Positions 8,758-18,427 of a stretch of 64,000 bases of DNA are shown here, piece by piece. This DNA comes from Clostridiales bacterium FE2011 (GTDB lineage Bacteria; Bacillota; Clostridia; Christensenellales; Aristaeellaceae): NCBI GenBank assembly GCA_017569305.1, contig CP069418.1, forward strand, positions 620,001-684,000, read 5' to 3'. The notes under the pieces are model-generated. The model worked only from the letters and a program-made list of their open reading frames with translations, searched no databases and was not told the origin of the DNA. A program made the position numbers and the translations under genes. Position 1 is the stretch's first letter. Each line of letters begins with the position of its first letter.

Positions 8758-9549
8758 TCAGAAACTGCCGCCCAGGTTCTCAAAGGTGTCAATGACCACC
8801 ACGCATTCAGGAAGCACCTGCTGCATGATCATCCGCATGATATTTTCAGGCACCGCCACGCAGCCGCCCGTATATGGCTTGGCAGGCCCAAAGCAATGCA
8901 GGAAGATGGCGGATCCGCGTCCGGGTGTCCCTTCCTCGTTGAAGCTGATATTGAGGCAGTACTGATACTGGTATTCGTAATCGACAATATGCTCACTGTC
9001 ATCCATCACCAGATCCGGTACGTCCCGGATATCCACCATTTTGTTGTAATGCCTATCCGGATCACCCGACCAGTAGATATTGTCATCCACCTGGATATAG
9101 GGCAGTGCGCATCCGGGGTCAGCCGCAATCCCAAATGCTTTGTTGAAGTGATAAACACCGATGGGCGTTTGTCCGCAACCCTCCGCCCGATCCGCGTCAA
9201 AGCACATTCCGTTCCGGCCTACAAAGCCCGGTGTGGAGAGGATCTGCTTCCAGACGCCGTTTTCATCCTTCTGGTGCATGGTGATATAGGCTGTGGTTTT
9301 ATCCATGCCCATGGCCGCCACAACAAACAGCTGGTCTGCATCCTGTGCAGCGGGCAGGTTAACCACCCACTCCGGCGAATCCGCCATATGCTGGATATTC
9401 ACATGCAGGCCTTCCACCTGCTCAGACAGAGTGTCACCCGAATAAGTGATTACTTCTTCCGCGCCGGCCAGATTCATGCCAATGATCATCAGAAAAACCA
9501 TCAGCAGCGTCATACCCTTTTTCATGGGCCTGTATTTCCAAATAGACAT
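8758..9549 (-). CDS. Exported L,D-transpeptidase (YkuD)-like protein
   Basis: A roughly 263-residue protein with a membrane anchor or signal segment (TLLMVFLMIIGMNLAGA) and a C-terminal YkuD-like domain: GQTPIGVYHFN, then SAIFLHCFGPAKPYTGGC with the catalytic His and Cys spaced as in the family. Such enzymes cross-link or trim peptidoglycan. I chose ATG 9549 because GGAGG lies 11 bases upstream; the frame is open to 9636. The HGC of typical members reads GGC here. It lies between two other secreted-protein genes. Confidence 0.75.
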   Translation of the reverse strand: MSIWKYRPMKKGMTLLMVFLMIIGMNLAGAEEVITYSGDTLSEQVEGLHVNIQHMADSPEWVVNLPAAQDADQLFVVAAMGMDKTTAYITMHQKDENGVWKQILSTPGFVGRNGMCFDADRAEGCGQTPIGVYHFNKAFGIAADPGCALPYIQVDDNIYWSGDPDRHYNKMVDIRDVPDLVMDDSEHIVDYEYQYQYCLNISFNEEGTPGRGSAIFLHCFGPAKPYTGGCVAVPENIMRMIMQQVLPECVVVIDTFENLGGSF

Positions 9550-9642
9550 TCTGATCTGATCCTCCATTCCTTCTTTGGCGTTTGCATTATGTGTACCGTC
9601 CCGCATTATATTCACGTGCTGACAGCGGGCCGGCAAACTTTA

Positions 9643-12114
9643 TCAAGCTGCGTCATCCAGTGCTTCTTCCAGGCGGAAACCCCGTGGCTCCGTATCTACG
9701 GAGATACGGCCGTCGTTTTCACTTGCCTCCTCGCGCAGCAGTTCAATGACCGTAAGATTGTCGATAGGCGCTTCCGACTCAGGTATAACCGGTGTCTTAT
9801 CAAGGAAAACACTGCCGTCCAATGTGGCATTGTAGTTTGATGTACAGACGCGATAAAGCGTCTTCGTATCATTGAGATCCACTTCAGTACCATCGTTGAG
9901 TGTAATACTGATGATCTCGATTTCCGGATACTCTTCAGTACCATGATTGATATACTCATAGGTTAATCCGCTCACCTGATCGCCATAATCCGGGTTGATA
10001 AAACCCTTGAGCAGTTGCTGTGCGATTTCCGGCCCGGTAAGTTCGTAGATCAGCCAGGTATTGTTGAAAGGCACAAGAGAATACACATCGCCGACCGTCA
10101 GATTATGACGGTTTTGTCCTTCGGGAATCGTAATGCTTGCACGAATGCCTTTATAATTGAAGAAAGCTGCCACAGCGCCTTCGGATTCCGTTTTCCTCAG
10201 CATCAGGCCGGTAATCCAGTTTCCGCCGCTCGTTTCCCTTTCTCCTACAAAGCCTTTCTTTTCAATAGGCGTATCTATATATCCCAATACCTCGCTCATT
10301 TCATCGCTGATCTCCGCCCAGGCTGTGTAGGAGATTGCAAGAACCGTATCATCCAGCAGTTCTGCGTTCTCCGGAATATCGAAAAGAGCCTCTTTGTTCT
10401 GAGTGATTTCAGAATATACAGGTTCCTCGATGCGAACCGTACCATCCTGTCCGATTGCAACGGTTGCAGTAGCATAACCCTGGGCATTTGCGTCTGCCTG
10501 GATGTATGGCACGCCGCTGTCCGCAAATCCATAGATACCCCGATGCTTATGCCCGCCGGCCACCAGATCCACATCCTCAGGGCTCAGCGCTTCTGCCACA
10601 GGGATAGGATTGCAATGGCTCAGGACAATGGTGATATCCGGTTTCTCAGCCTCGTTGATCTCTTTTACCCGTCTCGCAAATGAATCCAGATCGCTTTCAA
10701 TCCTGTAAGGAGCAATCTTGTCTGCCATAACAGACATGGCATAATCGGCAATATACCCGATGACAGCAATGCGCAAACCCGCTTTTTCAACGATCACATA
10801 GTCCCGTGTGAAATCGACGCGTTCATCCCTACCTGCGTAGTACAGGTTGGAGGCCAGGACCGGAATATCCGGATCGCCGCTGTAAACGCCAAGCTGATAA
10901 GCAGGCAGGGTTCCGTCCGGATCAGCGCAATACTGCGTTACGTTCCAGTCAAATTCATGATTGCCAAGCGCCACGGCGTCGTAGTCCATTGCGTCAAACG
11001 CGGCGCGCATGGCTGCGCCGTTCGTCAGGTTTGACGCCGGCATGCCCTGGTAAATATCGCCTCCATCCAGAAGAAGAACATCATCATATTCTCCGGATGC
11101 CCTGGCATTGTTCACGATTTGGGCTATATAGGCCAGGCGGTACTGGAAGGTGTTCTCGTCTCCGCTCGAAGTATCCAGCAGATAGCCGTGGATGTCACTG
11201 GTTTCAAACACACAAATGCGAGTTTCTGTCGGACGGCTGGCAGATTCGTCCCTTGCATCATCGGTTGCCTCCGTTCCGGACTCATCATTCAGCTCACTCA
11301 TGGCAGCAAAAGCATCTGCAAACATCCTGATTTCTTCCGCCTGTTCCGGCATTGCTTCAATCAGTGCCTGGACTGCTTCCTCCGGATTTTCACTTGTCAC
11401 TGCATTGGTGATCATATCCATAAATGATGTGTATTCACCCCATGGATCCTTTTTCTCGTCATAAATGCCATCCGCATGAAAGCACAGCTGCGCTGCGTCA
11501 TGGGACAGGCCGGCAAAGCTTGCGCTTTTCACCGTCAGGTCACCGATATAGCCGTTGTCATTGTGCTCCATGTATTCAGTATAGGTTTCGTTCAGCAGCA
11601 GATCATATTCAAACAGGCCGCAGCTTACGGTATAGATGGCTGCGTCATCTTCACCCATGTTGGAGTAGCCGGATTCATAGCCCGCTTCTTCCACTTCCAA
11701 CAGTGTTTTCCCCGCCAGTGTATCCAGTTCTTCCTGGGACTTTGGCTGTGCGGTGATTTCCTCCTCATAGGAAACAGGCAGGGTTTCGATATATGCGTTA
11801 TATGCCTCAAATGCGGCCTCCAGCGTGTCGACGTCCACATATTCCATTGTGGCAGTATTCAGTTCTTTGGCTTTCTCATCCAGCTCAGCCACCAGGCGGA
11901 TATAGGTATCATCCGGCTTCACGATCACAACGCAATACTCTTCGTCACTACCCCTGATACCGGTGTATTCCTCTGACGCCAGCGCCTCTCCGATGGTTGC
12001 CCATTCGCCCTTATATGTTTCCGCTGATCCAGGCGTGGAGTCGATTCCTTCTTCAGCGAAAACAGTACTGGTCAGAATAACCAGTGCCAGCATAACCAAC
12101 AGCACTTTTTTCAT
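9643..12114 (-). CDS. Secreted 5'-nucleotidase/metallophosphatase
   Basis: An 823-residue protein with a signal peptide (residues 1-20, ending TVFA). Residues 21-295 are an unrecognised acidic region. From 300 comes a calcineurin-type metallophosphatase with D307-x-H309, LLLDGGDIYQG, GNHEFDW, LSHCNP and GGHKH, the full set of metal ligands. The last 250 residues match the 5'-nucleotidase C-terminal substrate domain (GNWITGLMLRK). It is therefore a UshA-type nucleotidase acting outside the cell on nucleotides. I see no cell-wall sortase motif. The N-terminal 270-residue extension is unusual. Confidence 0.88.
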   Translation of the reverse strand: MKKVLLVMLALVILTSTVFAEEGIDSTPGSAETYKGEWATIGEALASEEYTGIRGSDEEYCVVIVKPDDTYIRLVAELDEKAKELNTATMEYVDVDTLEAAFEAYNAYIETLPVSYEEEITAQPKSQEELDTLAGKTLLEVEEAGYESGYSNMGEDDAAIYTVSCGLFEYDLLLNETYTEYMEHNDNGYIGDLTVKSASFAGLSHDAAQLCFHADGIYDEKKDPWGEYTSFMDMITNAVTSENPEEAVQALIEAMPEQAEEIRMFADAFAAMSELNDESGTEATDDARDESASRPTETRICVFETSDIHGYLLDTSSGDENTFQYRLAYIAQIVNNARASGEYDDVLLLDGGDIYQGMPASNLTNGAAMRAAFDAMDYDAVALGNHEFDWNVTQYCADPDGTLPAYQLGVYSGDPDIPVLASNLYYAGRDERVDFTRDYVIVEKAGLRIAVIGYIADYAMSVMADKIAPYRIESDLDSFARRVKEINEAEKPDITIVLSHCNPIPVAEALSPEDVDLVAGGHKHRGIYGFADSGVPYIQADANAQGYATATVAIGQDGTVRIEEPVYSEITQNKEALFDIPENAELLDDTVLAISYTAWAEISDEMSEVLGYIDTPIEKKGFVGERETSGGNWITGLMLRKTESEGAVAAFFNYKGIRASITIPEGQNRHNLTVGDVYSLVPFNNTWLIYELTGPEIAQQLLKGFINPDYGDQVSGLTYEYINHGTEEYPEIEIISITLNDGTEVDLNDTKTLYRVCTSNYNATLDGSVFLDKTPVIPESEAPIDNLTVIELLREEASENDGRISVDTEPRGFRLEEALDDAA

Positions 12115-12528
12115 TGTCGCCTGTCCTCCTCTGCTGTTTTACCAGTCATCAATCTCCTTTTGGGGTTTTACTGCTCCGTATATTTGGATAAAACAACGAC
12201 AAATGTTTGCGTTTTCACAGATCAATAATGAATCTGAAAAAGATTATGAATTTTGACAGTTTTTCTTTTGAATATTATACCATTTGTATCAATCACTGTC
12301 CACATTTCACGTGATGCGTCAGATGGATCATCCTCTGCCTCCCTTTGATTTGTGTGGTTCTCTTACCTCTTCTGTATAGCTCCGTTTTTCGTACTATCGG
12401 TATTGTTAATTCATATACTATTAATACCATTGGTGTCTTCAATTAAAGTCTGCTCTCTTATATAATTGAAGCGTTTTCTATCGTGCATCGGCACATTACA
12501 GTGAGACGAAAATGGAAAGGAAAAAAGG
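12115..12528. other. AT-rich divergent intergenic region
   Basis: This stretch separates the leftward nucleotidase from the rightward GNAT. It holds a good leftward promoter at 12274-12302 and no credible gene. Weak -10-like TA-rich stretches near 12404-12430 could serve the rightward gene. Confidence 0.6.
12274..12302 (-). promoter_or_regulatory. Sigma-70 promoter of the nucleotidase gene
   Basis: On the minus strand TGGACA (12302-12297) is followed by 17 bases and a perfect TATAAT (12279-12274). It gives a leader of about 150 nt before ATG 12114. Confidence 0.65.
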
Positions 12529-13137
12529 ATGCTGATTGAGACAGAAAGGCTGATCATCCGTCCGTTCTGGGAGGAAGACGCAGACGCTCTGTACAGGATC
12601 AAAACCGATCCCCAGGTAATGGAATTCTGCCCGGATTTTCTGGACGTAGGTGCGGAATGTGCGGATATGCCGAGATACATCCGCGCCTTTCAAAAGATTG
12701 AGGCTACCGGCGATACTGATACATGGCGCTGTTATGCCATTGAAAGCAGGGAAACCGGCGACGTTATGGGTGCCCTTACTTTCTGTAAGCAGAATATGCT
12801 CCATGAATACGATCTGGGCTGGATGATGATCGGCACGTATACCGGGAAAGGATATGCGTCTGAAGCAGCGGAGGCATTCGCTGAAGAATTCTGCCGGACA
12901 CACGGGGTTGATTATCTGACTGTGGTTATGGATGTGGACAATCCGGCTTCCCGCAGAACTGCTGAAAAAAGCGGCTTCCGGCTCTTTGAAAAACGGACCG
13001 TCTACGATTATCACCTCAACCGGTACGCCGACGATTATTACTATTTCCGCAGATACTGGTCAGGCTGTACCCTGAGGAACCGGTATTACGGTGATTCTCC
13101 GTATTATGGACGTTCGACGTCAGGCAGTCGGAACTGA
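12529..13137 (+). CDS. GNAT acetyltransferase, RimJ/RimL type
   Basis: A 202-residue protein starting with the typical LIETERLIIRPFWEEDADALY. It has the acetyl-CoA loop GWMMIGTYTGKGYASEAAEAF and the NPASRRTAEKSGF end. The family acetylates protein N-termini or small molecules and the target is unknown. The tail after about residue 165 is Tyr/Arg-rich (RRYWSGCTLRNRYYGDSPYY), unlike the family, and may come from extension into downstream sequence. ATG 12529 follows AAAGGAAAAAAGG. Confidence 0.85.
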   Translation: MLIETERLIIRPFWEEDADALYRIKTDPQVMEFCPDFLDVGAECADMPRYIRAFQKIEATGDTDTWRCYAIESRETGDVMGALTFCKQNMLHEYDLGWMMIGTYTGKGYASEAAEAFAEEFCRTHGVDYLTVVMDVDNPASRRTAEKSGFRLFEKRTVYDYHLNRYADDYYYFRRYWSGCTLRNRYYGDSPYYGRSTSGSRN

Positions 13138-13160
13138 CCTGGCTTTAAGGAGAAATCGAA

Positions 13161-14168
13161 GTGGATCAAAAGCTTTTTCACGGCGTTGATATAGGCAGCA
13201 TATTGGGAATCCGAAAAATAAAAAGGTATGGTGCCAGCATTGCGGTCGCAAACGGCGATTCCATTGAAACCTTCTGTCTGGGCACCGGCCGCTTTGGAAA
13301 GAATTTTCCCGTAAATTCTGACATGCTGTTTCAGGCAGGTTCTGTCAGCAAACCCGTGTTTGCCGCAACGCTCCTGCGATATGTTGACAAAGGGATCATC
13401 GATCTTGACGCGGATATTTCGGGTGTGATTTCGGACTTCGTTGATTTTCCGCTTACCTTTAGCGCTCTGCTCTCTCATACGGCCGGCTTCAACGTTCACG
13501 GTTTTCCCGGATATCGTGCCAGGCACAGACTTCTCTCCTTGGAAGATGTGTTGAACGGCAGCGGAAACACGCCCAAGGTCTGCAGAACAATGCCCTATGG
13601 AGAACAGTACTCTTATTCCGGCGGCGGGATTACCCTTGCGGAACTTGCTTTTACGAGAATCACAGGGACGACGCTTCAGGATGCTTTTGCGCAGGAAGTC
13701 GCCGCGCCGCTGGGTTTGACGCGAAGCGGCTATTTCCAGCCGCTTGACGAAGGCATGATTGAAAACGCTGCATTCGGCGGTCAGTTGGGAATATGGGAAG
13801 ACCACTCACATGGCTATCACTATTATCCGGAACATGCCGCAGCAGGCTTGTGGGCCACGCCGAACGAGTTGGTTAAAATCGGCATTGCCCTCTCCAGAAG
13901 TTTCAGGGAAGGAACTTTCCTCTCCAAAGAAACCGCAGTCCGCATGATGACCCCGGTCATGAATAATTATGGACTATGCGTGGAATGCAACACAGACTCT
14001 GCTCATCACATGGGAGTGAATGCCGGTTTTATTACGTTCCTGAAATTCTCTCTTACAGAAGATTACTGCGTGGCTGTTATGACCAACAAATTCGGGATAA
14101 CGGGTACGAAAATGATTGGAAAAGTATCCGAGGCAGGAGAACAGCTTTTTATACACGCCAAAGGATAA
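13161..14168 (+). CDS. Serine hydrolase, class C beta-lactamase family
   Basis: A 335-residue protein of the beta-lactamase/penicillin-binding-like family. The S-x-x-K motif is S61-V-S-K64 and the tyrosine motif is probably Y152-S-G. GNTPKVCRT and HHMGVNAGF stand where the C-terminal H/K-T-G motif is expected. There is no signal peptide, so it is more likely a cytosolic esterase or peptidase than a true beta-lactamase. The start is GTG 13161, preceded by AAGGAGA. Confidence 0.85.
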   Translation: MDQKLFHGVDIGSILGIRKIKRYGASIAVANGDSIETFCLGTGRFGKNFPVNSDMLFQAGSVSKPVFAATLLRYVDKGIIDLDADISGVISDFVDFPLTFSALLSHTAGFNVHGFPGYRARHRLLSLEDVLNGSGNTPKVCRTMPYGEQYSYSGGGITLAELAFTRITGTTLQDAFAQEVAAPLGLTRSGYFQPLDEGMIENAAFGGQLGIWEDHSHGYHYYPEHAAAGLWATPNELVKIGIALSRSFREGTFLSKETAVRMMTPVMNNYGLCVECNTDSAHHMGVNAGFITFLKFSLTEDYCVAVMTNKFGITGTKMIGKVSEAGEQLFIHAKG

Positions 14169-14197
14169 ACCCTGCGGGGATGCACTGTTTCGTAATG

Positions 14198-14234
14198 CAT
14201 TTGGTTTGCGTATGACCTGAAATGAATCAATACA
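14198..14234 (+). repeat. Fossil of an AAC(3)-type gene 3' end
   Basis: CATTTGGTTT and, 8 bases later, CCTGAAATGAATCAATACA match the last codons and downstream bases of the AAC(3)-type gene at 16085-16119. Here they lie in non-coding DNA after the serine hydrolase. It looks like a scar of recombination between cassettes. Confidence 0.65.
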
Positions 14235-14256
14235 AAATTGAGAGGATAAATAAATC

Positions 14257-14631
14257 ATGCATATTTACATTGGCGCACTGCAGCTTGCAGCAGTGATCAT
14301 ACTCAGCATTCTTCTTTTATGCGGACTTCCCCTTGGAGAACTGACTATGGGCGGGAGATATAAAGTCTGGCCCCGGAAGCTCAGGCCCGTTGCCGCAAGT
14401 CAGCTCGCGGTGCAGATATTTGCGCTTTATATCCTGCTCGCTGCGTCGGGAACCCTGCCCTGCTTTATCAGTGAAAATGTGACAAAGATCATTTGCTTTG
14501 TTTTCACTGTTTTCTTTCTTGGTAATACGGTGATGAATTTCTTTTCGACCAGCAAAAAGGAAAAGTACATCATGACTCCTATGTCCGCGGTTTCATCAAT
14601 CTGTTTTCTCCTCGCGGGTCTTGGCGTCTGA
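14257..14631 (+). CDS. Small integral membrane protein
   Basis: A 124-residue protein of unrecognised family with about four hydrophobic helices (residues 8-25, 48-66, 77-95 and 104-122) joined by basic loops (GGRYKVWPRKLRP, STSKKEKY). It starts at ATG 14257 after GAGAGGA. Confidence 0.7.
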   Translation: MHIYIGALQLAAVIILSILLLCGLPLGELTMGGRYKVWPRKLRPVAASQLAVQIFALYILLAASGTLPCFISENVTKIICFVFTVFFLGNTVMNFFSTSKKEKYIMTPMSAVSSICFLLAGLGV

Positions 14632-14679
14632 AGGTATATTGTAACAATCGGCAATTGGCGTTTGGCGGTGATCTGAGGC

Positions 14680-15336
14680 ATGAAACTGATAGCAAAAGGA
14701 AACACTGCGGAAATATACGAATACGGGAATAATCTGGTATGCAAATTGTTTTATTCCCACTATCCGGCGGAATATATTGAACATGAGTTCCGCAATGCGG
14801 CGATGGCATGGACATTAGGGATAAGAACGTCCAGGGCTCATAAGCTTGTTATGGAAGGCGATCGGCAAGGGATTGTTTATGACCGGATTCCCGGAGAAAT
14901 GCTTTCTCAGAAAATGGCCGGGCAAAGCGAACCTGTATGTAATATGTGGATGGATAGATTTGTCGGATTTCATAAACAGTTATTGCAACACCGTGCAGAT
15001 GAATCCATCTCTTATAAAGACTTCCTGAAAGTGTTTGCGACAGATGCGGAAACCATTGCTGAAATCAATGCTTTGGATGATGGTAATGCCTTTATTCATG
15101 GAGATTATCATCTTAACAATGTGATGGTCGATGAGCATGAAAATGTAGTGCTTATTGACATGATGAATGTATGCAGGGGCCCGGCATTGTATGACGTTGC
15201 AAGAACATACTTTTTATTGCATGATAATAGCAAAATCCAAAGTCAGTATCTGGCAAAAATGGGGTACTCTGTAAAAGGTATCAGGCCGTATCTGGATGTG
15301 ATTCAATTGATCCGGAATAATGAAATGAAGAGATAA
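14680..15336 (+). CDS. APH/choline-kinase-like phosphotransferase
   Basis: A 218-residue small kinase fold. The glycine loop is reduced to AKGNTAEIYEYG. The catalytic loop is FIHGDYHLNNVMVDE (HxDxxxxN) and the metal aspartate is in VVLIDMMNVCRG. It belongs to the aminoglycoside-phosphotransferase superfamily; short members like this phosphorylate unknown small molecules. The stop abuts the AAC(3)-type gene, whose ribosome site follows at once, so the pair is probably co-transcribed. Confidence 0.85.
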   Translation: MKLIAKGNTAEIYEYGNNLVCKLFYSHYPAEYIEHEFRNAAMAWTLGIRTSRAHKLVMEGDRQGIVYDRIPGEMLSQKMAGQSEPVCNMWMDRFVGFHKQLLQHRADESISYKDFLKVFATDAETIAEINALDDGNAFIHGDYHLNNVMVDEHENVVLIDMMNVCRGPALYDVARTYFLLHDNSKIQSQYLAKMGYSVKGIRPYLDVIQLIRNNEMKR

Positions 15337-15357
15337 TTGGGTTCAGGAGGAAGGCTC

Positions 15358-16110
15358 ATGGATAAAACCAATTGTGTGAGCAGGCAGCAATTGAAGGATG
15401 CGCTGATCAATCTGGGAGTGAACGCCGGCATGGTGCTGGAAGTTCACAGTTCACTCAGCAGCTTCGGCCATCTGGAAGGCGGAGCAATGACCCTGATCGA
15501 TACGCTGAAAGAGATCGTAACGCCCGAAGGAAGTATCTTTATGCCGGCGCTCCGGCTGAGTCCGGAATATGAGTTGACAGAAGAAGACCGTAAAATGGGC
15601 ATGACAGTCAAAATCAAACTGCTTGATCCGGATGCTCCCAGAACAGCAATGGGTATCATAGCAGACACATTTCGCCAGCTGCCTGACACATATGCAGGCA
15701 GGGATACGATCAGTACTGCCGGTTGGGGAAAACATGGTGAGGAAGCAGTTCGGAGCGGTCTGAACTACCCCATCCATAATTGCGGAAAAGCGCTGCTCTT
15801 TGGTGTGGACATCTATAAGCTCACGGCCATGCACTACATGGAGGACGACACTCCCAAAGAGATTAACGATATGTTTGCTCCTACTGAAGAAATCCTGTCC
15901 CAATATCCGTCGGACAAATGGATGACGGAAGCCGGGCATCCGCCGGTGAAAGCCTGGTATACAATACAGCAAATGGCTTATGATCGGGGGCTCATTAAAG
16001 AGACTTATATCGGCCCATGCAAAGTCATGTTCTTTGATATCCTGGATGTTGTTTCAATTTACAGGGATGAACTGCTTCGTGATCCATTTGGTTTATGGGG
16101 CCTGAAATGA
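15358..16110 (+). CDS. AAC(3)-family N-acetyltransferase
   Basis: A 250-residue protein matching the aminoglycoside 3-N-acetyltransferase family, an antibiotic_NAT fold unrelated to GNAT. It has VLEVHSSLSSFGHLEGGA near the start, VTPEGSIFMPAL, RTAMGIIADTFRQLP and the LLFGVDIYKLTAMHYME core. Family members acetylate aminoglycosides or related amines; whether this one gives resistance is unknown. ATG 15358 follows AGGAGGAA. It is paired with an APH-type kinase. Confidence 0.88.
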   Translation: MDKTNCVSRQQLKDALINLGVNAGMVLEVHSSLSSFGHLEGGAMTLIDTLKEIVTPEGSIFMPALRLSPEYELTEEDRKMGMTVKIKLLDPDAPRTAMGIIADTFRQLPDTYAGRDTISTAGWGKHGEEAVRSGLNYPIHNCGKALLFGVDIYKLTAMHYMEDDTPKEINDMFAPTEEILSQYPSDKWMTEAGHPPVKAWYTIQQMAYDRGLIKETYIGPCKVMFFDILDVVSIYRDELLRDPFGLWGLK

Positions 16111-16151
16111 ATCAATACAGGCTGCTTCCCTTCCCTTTTCAGATCTTGCAC

Positions 16152-16174
16152 CCGGCAGAAATGCCGGTTTTTTT
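16152..16174 (+). terminator. Intrinsic terminator
   Basis: A CCGGCA/TGCCGG stem with a GAAA tetraloop is followed by seven T. It ends the transcript of the AAC(3)-type gene. Confidence 0.85.
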
Positions 16175-16251
16175 CATTTTCCGGCTGGCTTTTCACCCGC
16201 AACTCATACCAGCGGTAGAGTAACTAGTCATAAAATTATAATGCCCGTATC

Positions 16252-16280
16252 TTTAAAGCGCCGCGGTATCACTGTATAAT
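16252..16280 (+). promoter_or_regulatory. Promoter of the HTH regulator gene
   Basis: TTTAAA, 17 bases and a perfect TATAAT stand about 30 bases before the ATG at 16311. Confidence 0.55.
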
Positions 16281-16310
16281 ATTTAGATAATACTTGAAGG
16301 GAGCCGGAAG

Positions 16311-17360
16311 ATGGAAACCAGAATTGCGGAAAACATCCGGGCATATCGGAAGCAGCGCGGGCTGACCCAGGAGCAGCTGGCAGAGATGCTGGGAGTGTCA
16401 GCGGGGGCGGTATATAAATGGGAATCGAAATCGTCCCTGCCGGAACTGAAGCTCATCATGGAAATGGCGGATTTCTTTGACGTTTCCGTGGATATGCTGC
16501 TTGGATATCAGATGAAGGACAACCGGCTTAGTGCCACCGTGCACCGACTGCGGGAGGCAAGCAACAACCGGGATTATGAAATGCTTTCAGAGGCGGAAAA
16601 GGCGGCCCGGAAATACCCGCATTCCTTTGAGGTTGTCTTTACAGCCGCGCACGTTTACTACACCTTCGGTGCCGAGACAAAAAAGGAGCCCTGGCTTCGG
16701 CGGGCTATTGAACTGCTGCAGAAATCGAAGCTGCTGGTGTCTCAGTGCACGGATCCCAGGGTGAACGAATCCACGATCGGCGGCATGATGGCTGAGATGC
16801 ATGAGATGCTGGGCGAGACGGACAAAGCGCTGGAACTGCTGAAGGCCAACAACGCCGGTGCCATCTTTAATGATTTGATCGGAATCGAGTTGCTTTCCCA
16901 TGGAGGAGATCGGGAGGAAGCAAATGATTATCTGGAAGATGGGTTTCTGCGGACAATCAGCTCGCTTATCCAGGTCGTGGTCGGCTATGCAATGCTCTTT
17001 AACGCGAAGTGTGACAATGAATCTGGCATGGAAATGATGCACTGGATCATCCCTGCTTTGGAAGGTCTGAAAAAAACAAAGGAACCTGGATTCCTTGATA
17101 AGATGATCGTTGTTTTCTATTCCTTTCTGGCAATCTTTCAGTATAACTCCGGGAAGCGGAAGGAAGCGGTGGAGTCCATCAAAAAAGCAACGTCCCTTGC
17201 CCGTGCCTTTGACGCCGCGCCGAACTATGCAGCGAACATGGTTAAATACGTGCGCGATTCGGAAAGGACCAATGCCCATGATTTTTTCGGGGTAACAGCC
17301 ATGGACGCCGTGAAAAAGATCCTGCAGAACGCCGATCCGGAATTACGGGATCTCTTGTAA
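16311..17360 (+). CDS. XRE-family regulator with TPR-like C-terminus
   Basis: A 349-residue protein. Residues 5-60 are a lambda-repressor-type helix-turn-helix (LTQEQLAEMLGVSAGAVYKW). The rest is all-helical with repeats of TPR spacing, as in RRNPP-like and other cytosolic sensors that respond to small peptides or metabolites. It has its own promoter and stands at the head of a rightward run containing a kinase, VOC and nucleotidyltransferase genes. Confidence 0.88.
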   Translation: METRIAENIRAYRKQRGLTQEQLAEMLGVSAGAVYKWESKSSLPELKLIMEMADFFDVSVDMLLGYQMKDNRLSATVHRLREASNNRDYEMLSEAEKAARKYPHSFEVVFTAAHVYYTFGAETKKEPWLRRAIELLQKSKLLVSQCTDPRVNESTIGGMMAEMHEMLGETDKALELLKANNAGAIFNDLIGIELLSHGGDREEANDYLEDGFLRTISSLIQVVVGYAMLFNAKCDNESGMEMMHWIIPALEGLKKTKEPGFLDKMIVVFYSFLAIFQYNSGKRKEAVESIKKATSLARAFDAAPNYAANMVKYVRDSERTNAHDFFGVTAMDAVKKILQNADPELRDLL

Positions 17361-17388
17361 CAATAGGTTTAGTATGTGAGGAAGTGAC

Positions 17389-18372
17389 ATGATGATCATC
17401 AGCAAGACAAAGTATGAAGCTTCGGAAACCGAGATCAAAAAACTGTTTTCTTTTCATAACCTGGGAAATGTGCTTGATATAGCCGTCCTGGGAAATGGAG
17501 AATTCAATGCAGCATACAAGGTGACCTGCGATAACGGTCTTACTTGCGTGTTAAAGATCGCTCCCCCTGCGGGCGCAAAAGTTCTCAGTTATGAAAAAAA
17601 CATGATGGAGTCAGAAGTCTTCTGGTATTCTCAGATGCACGAGAAGACAGACATTCTCTGCCCTGAAATCTATGCGTCTGATTTTTCAAAAAGAATCATA
17701 AAAAGCAACTGTTTTATCATGGAGATGATGCCTGGAAAGCCGTCGTGGGAGATGGGCTTCTCCGATCAGGAATATGAAGCGGTTCAAAAGCAGAAAATCA
17801 GCATGCTTACTAAAATACACAGGATTGAAAATGACGGATACGGCTATATCCAGACAGGACTTATGCCTTCATGGTATGAAGCCCTGAAAAACATGGCACT
17901 CATGCTGGTCGCTGACTGCAAAAGTCTTGGTCATGACACACCCACCGGAGAGCAGTTTATAAGATTCATCGATAAACATGAAAAGCTGCTCCGCGCAGCA
18001 CCTTGCAGGATGGTAAACTTTGATCTGTGGGACAGCAATATTCTCTGCAATGAGGAAACAGGTAAAATATGCTGGATCGATCCGGAGCGTGGATTCTGGG
18101 GTGATCCGGTTGCTGATTTTGTAGCACTTGGTCCCGGGCCCAAAGCGCCCCTTTCGGCCAAGCAGAAAGAACTGGATATTTATAACGAGATGGCTCAGGA
18201 TAAAATCCTTCTGACGGAGGAAACAGAAATCAGGTACGCTCTTGCGGTTTGCTATCTTGCGCTGATTGAAGAAGTGGAAAAATACGTCCGGTACGAACCG
18301 GATAATCCCACTTACATCAGAAACGCAATTGATTCAAAAGAAATGTTTGAGATGGCATTTAAGCTTCTTTGA
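17389..18372 (+). CDS. APH-family phosphotransferase
   Basis: A 327-residue aminoglycoside-phosphotransferase-like kinase. It shows LGNGEFNAAYKVTCDNG (glycine loop), LKIAPP (lysine strand), MVNFDLWDSNILC (catalytic loop, D-x-x-x-x-N) and CWIDPERGFWGDPVADF (metal site). The longer C-terminal lobe is typical of small-molecule kinases of this group. ATG 17389 follows GAGGAAG, 28 bases after the HTH gene. Confidence 0.88.
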   Translation: MMIISKTKYEASETEIKKLFSFHNLGNVLDIAVLGNGEFNAAYKVTCDNGLTCVLKIAPPAGAKVLSYEKNMMESEVFWYSQMHEKTDILCPEIYASDFSKRIIKSNCFIMEMMPGKPSWEMGFSDQEYEAVQKQKISMLTKIHRIENDGYGYIQTGLMPSWYEALKNMALMLVADCKSLGHDTPTGEQFIRFIDKHEKLLRAAPCRMVNFDLWDSNILCNEETGKICWIDPERGFWGDPVADFVALGPGPKAPLSAKQKELDIYNEMAQDKILLTEETEIRYALAVCYLALIEEVEKYVRYEPDNPTYIRNAIDSKEMFEMAFKLL

Positions 18373-18427
18373 CGGATCTTGTATCAGGAAATAACGAATA
18401 AAAGACAGTCTGTGGAAGGAGACTCAG

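Noticed and set aside
12411..13014. Minus-strand genes opposite the GNAT at 12529
   Set aside because: They mirror the GNAT frame and lack ribosome sites.
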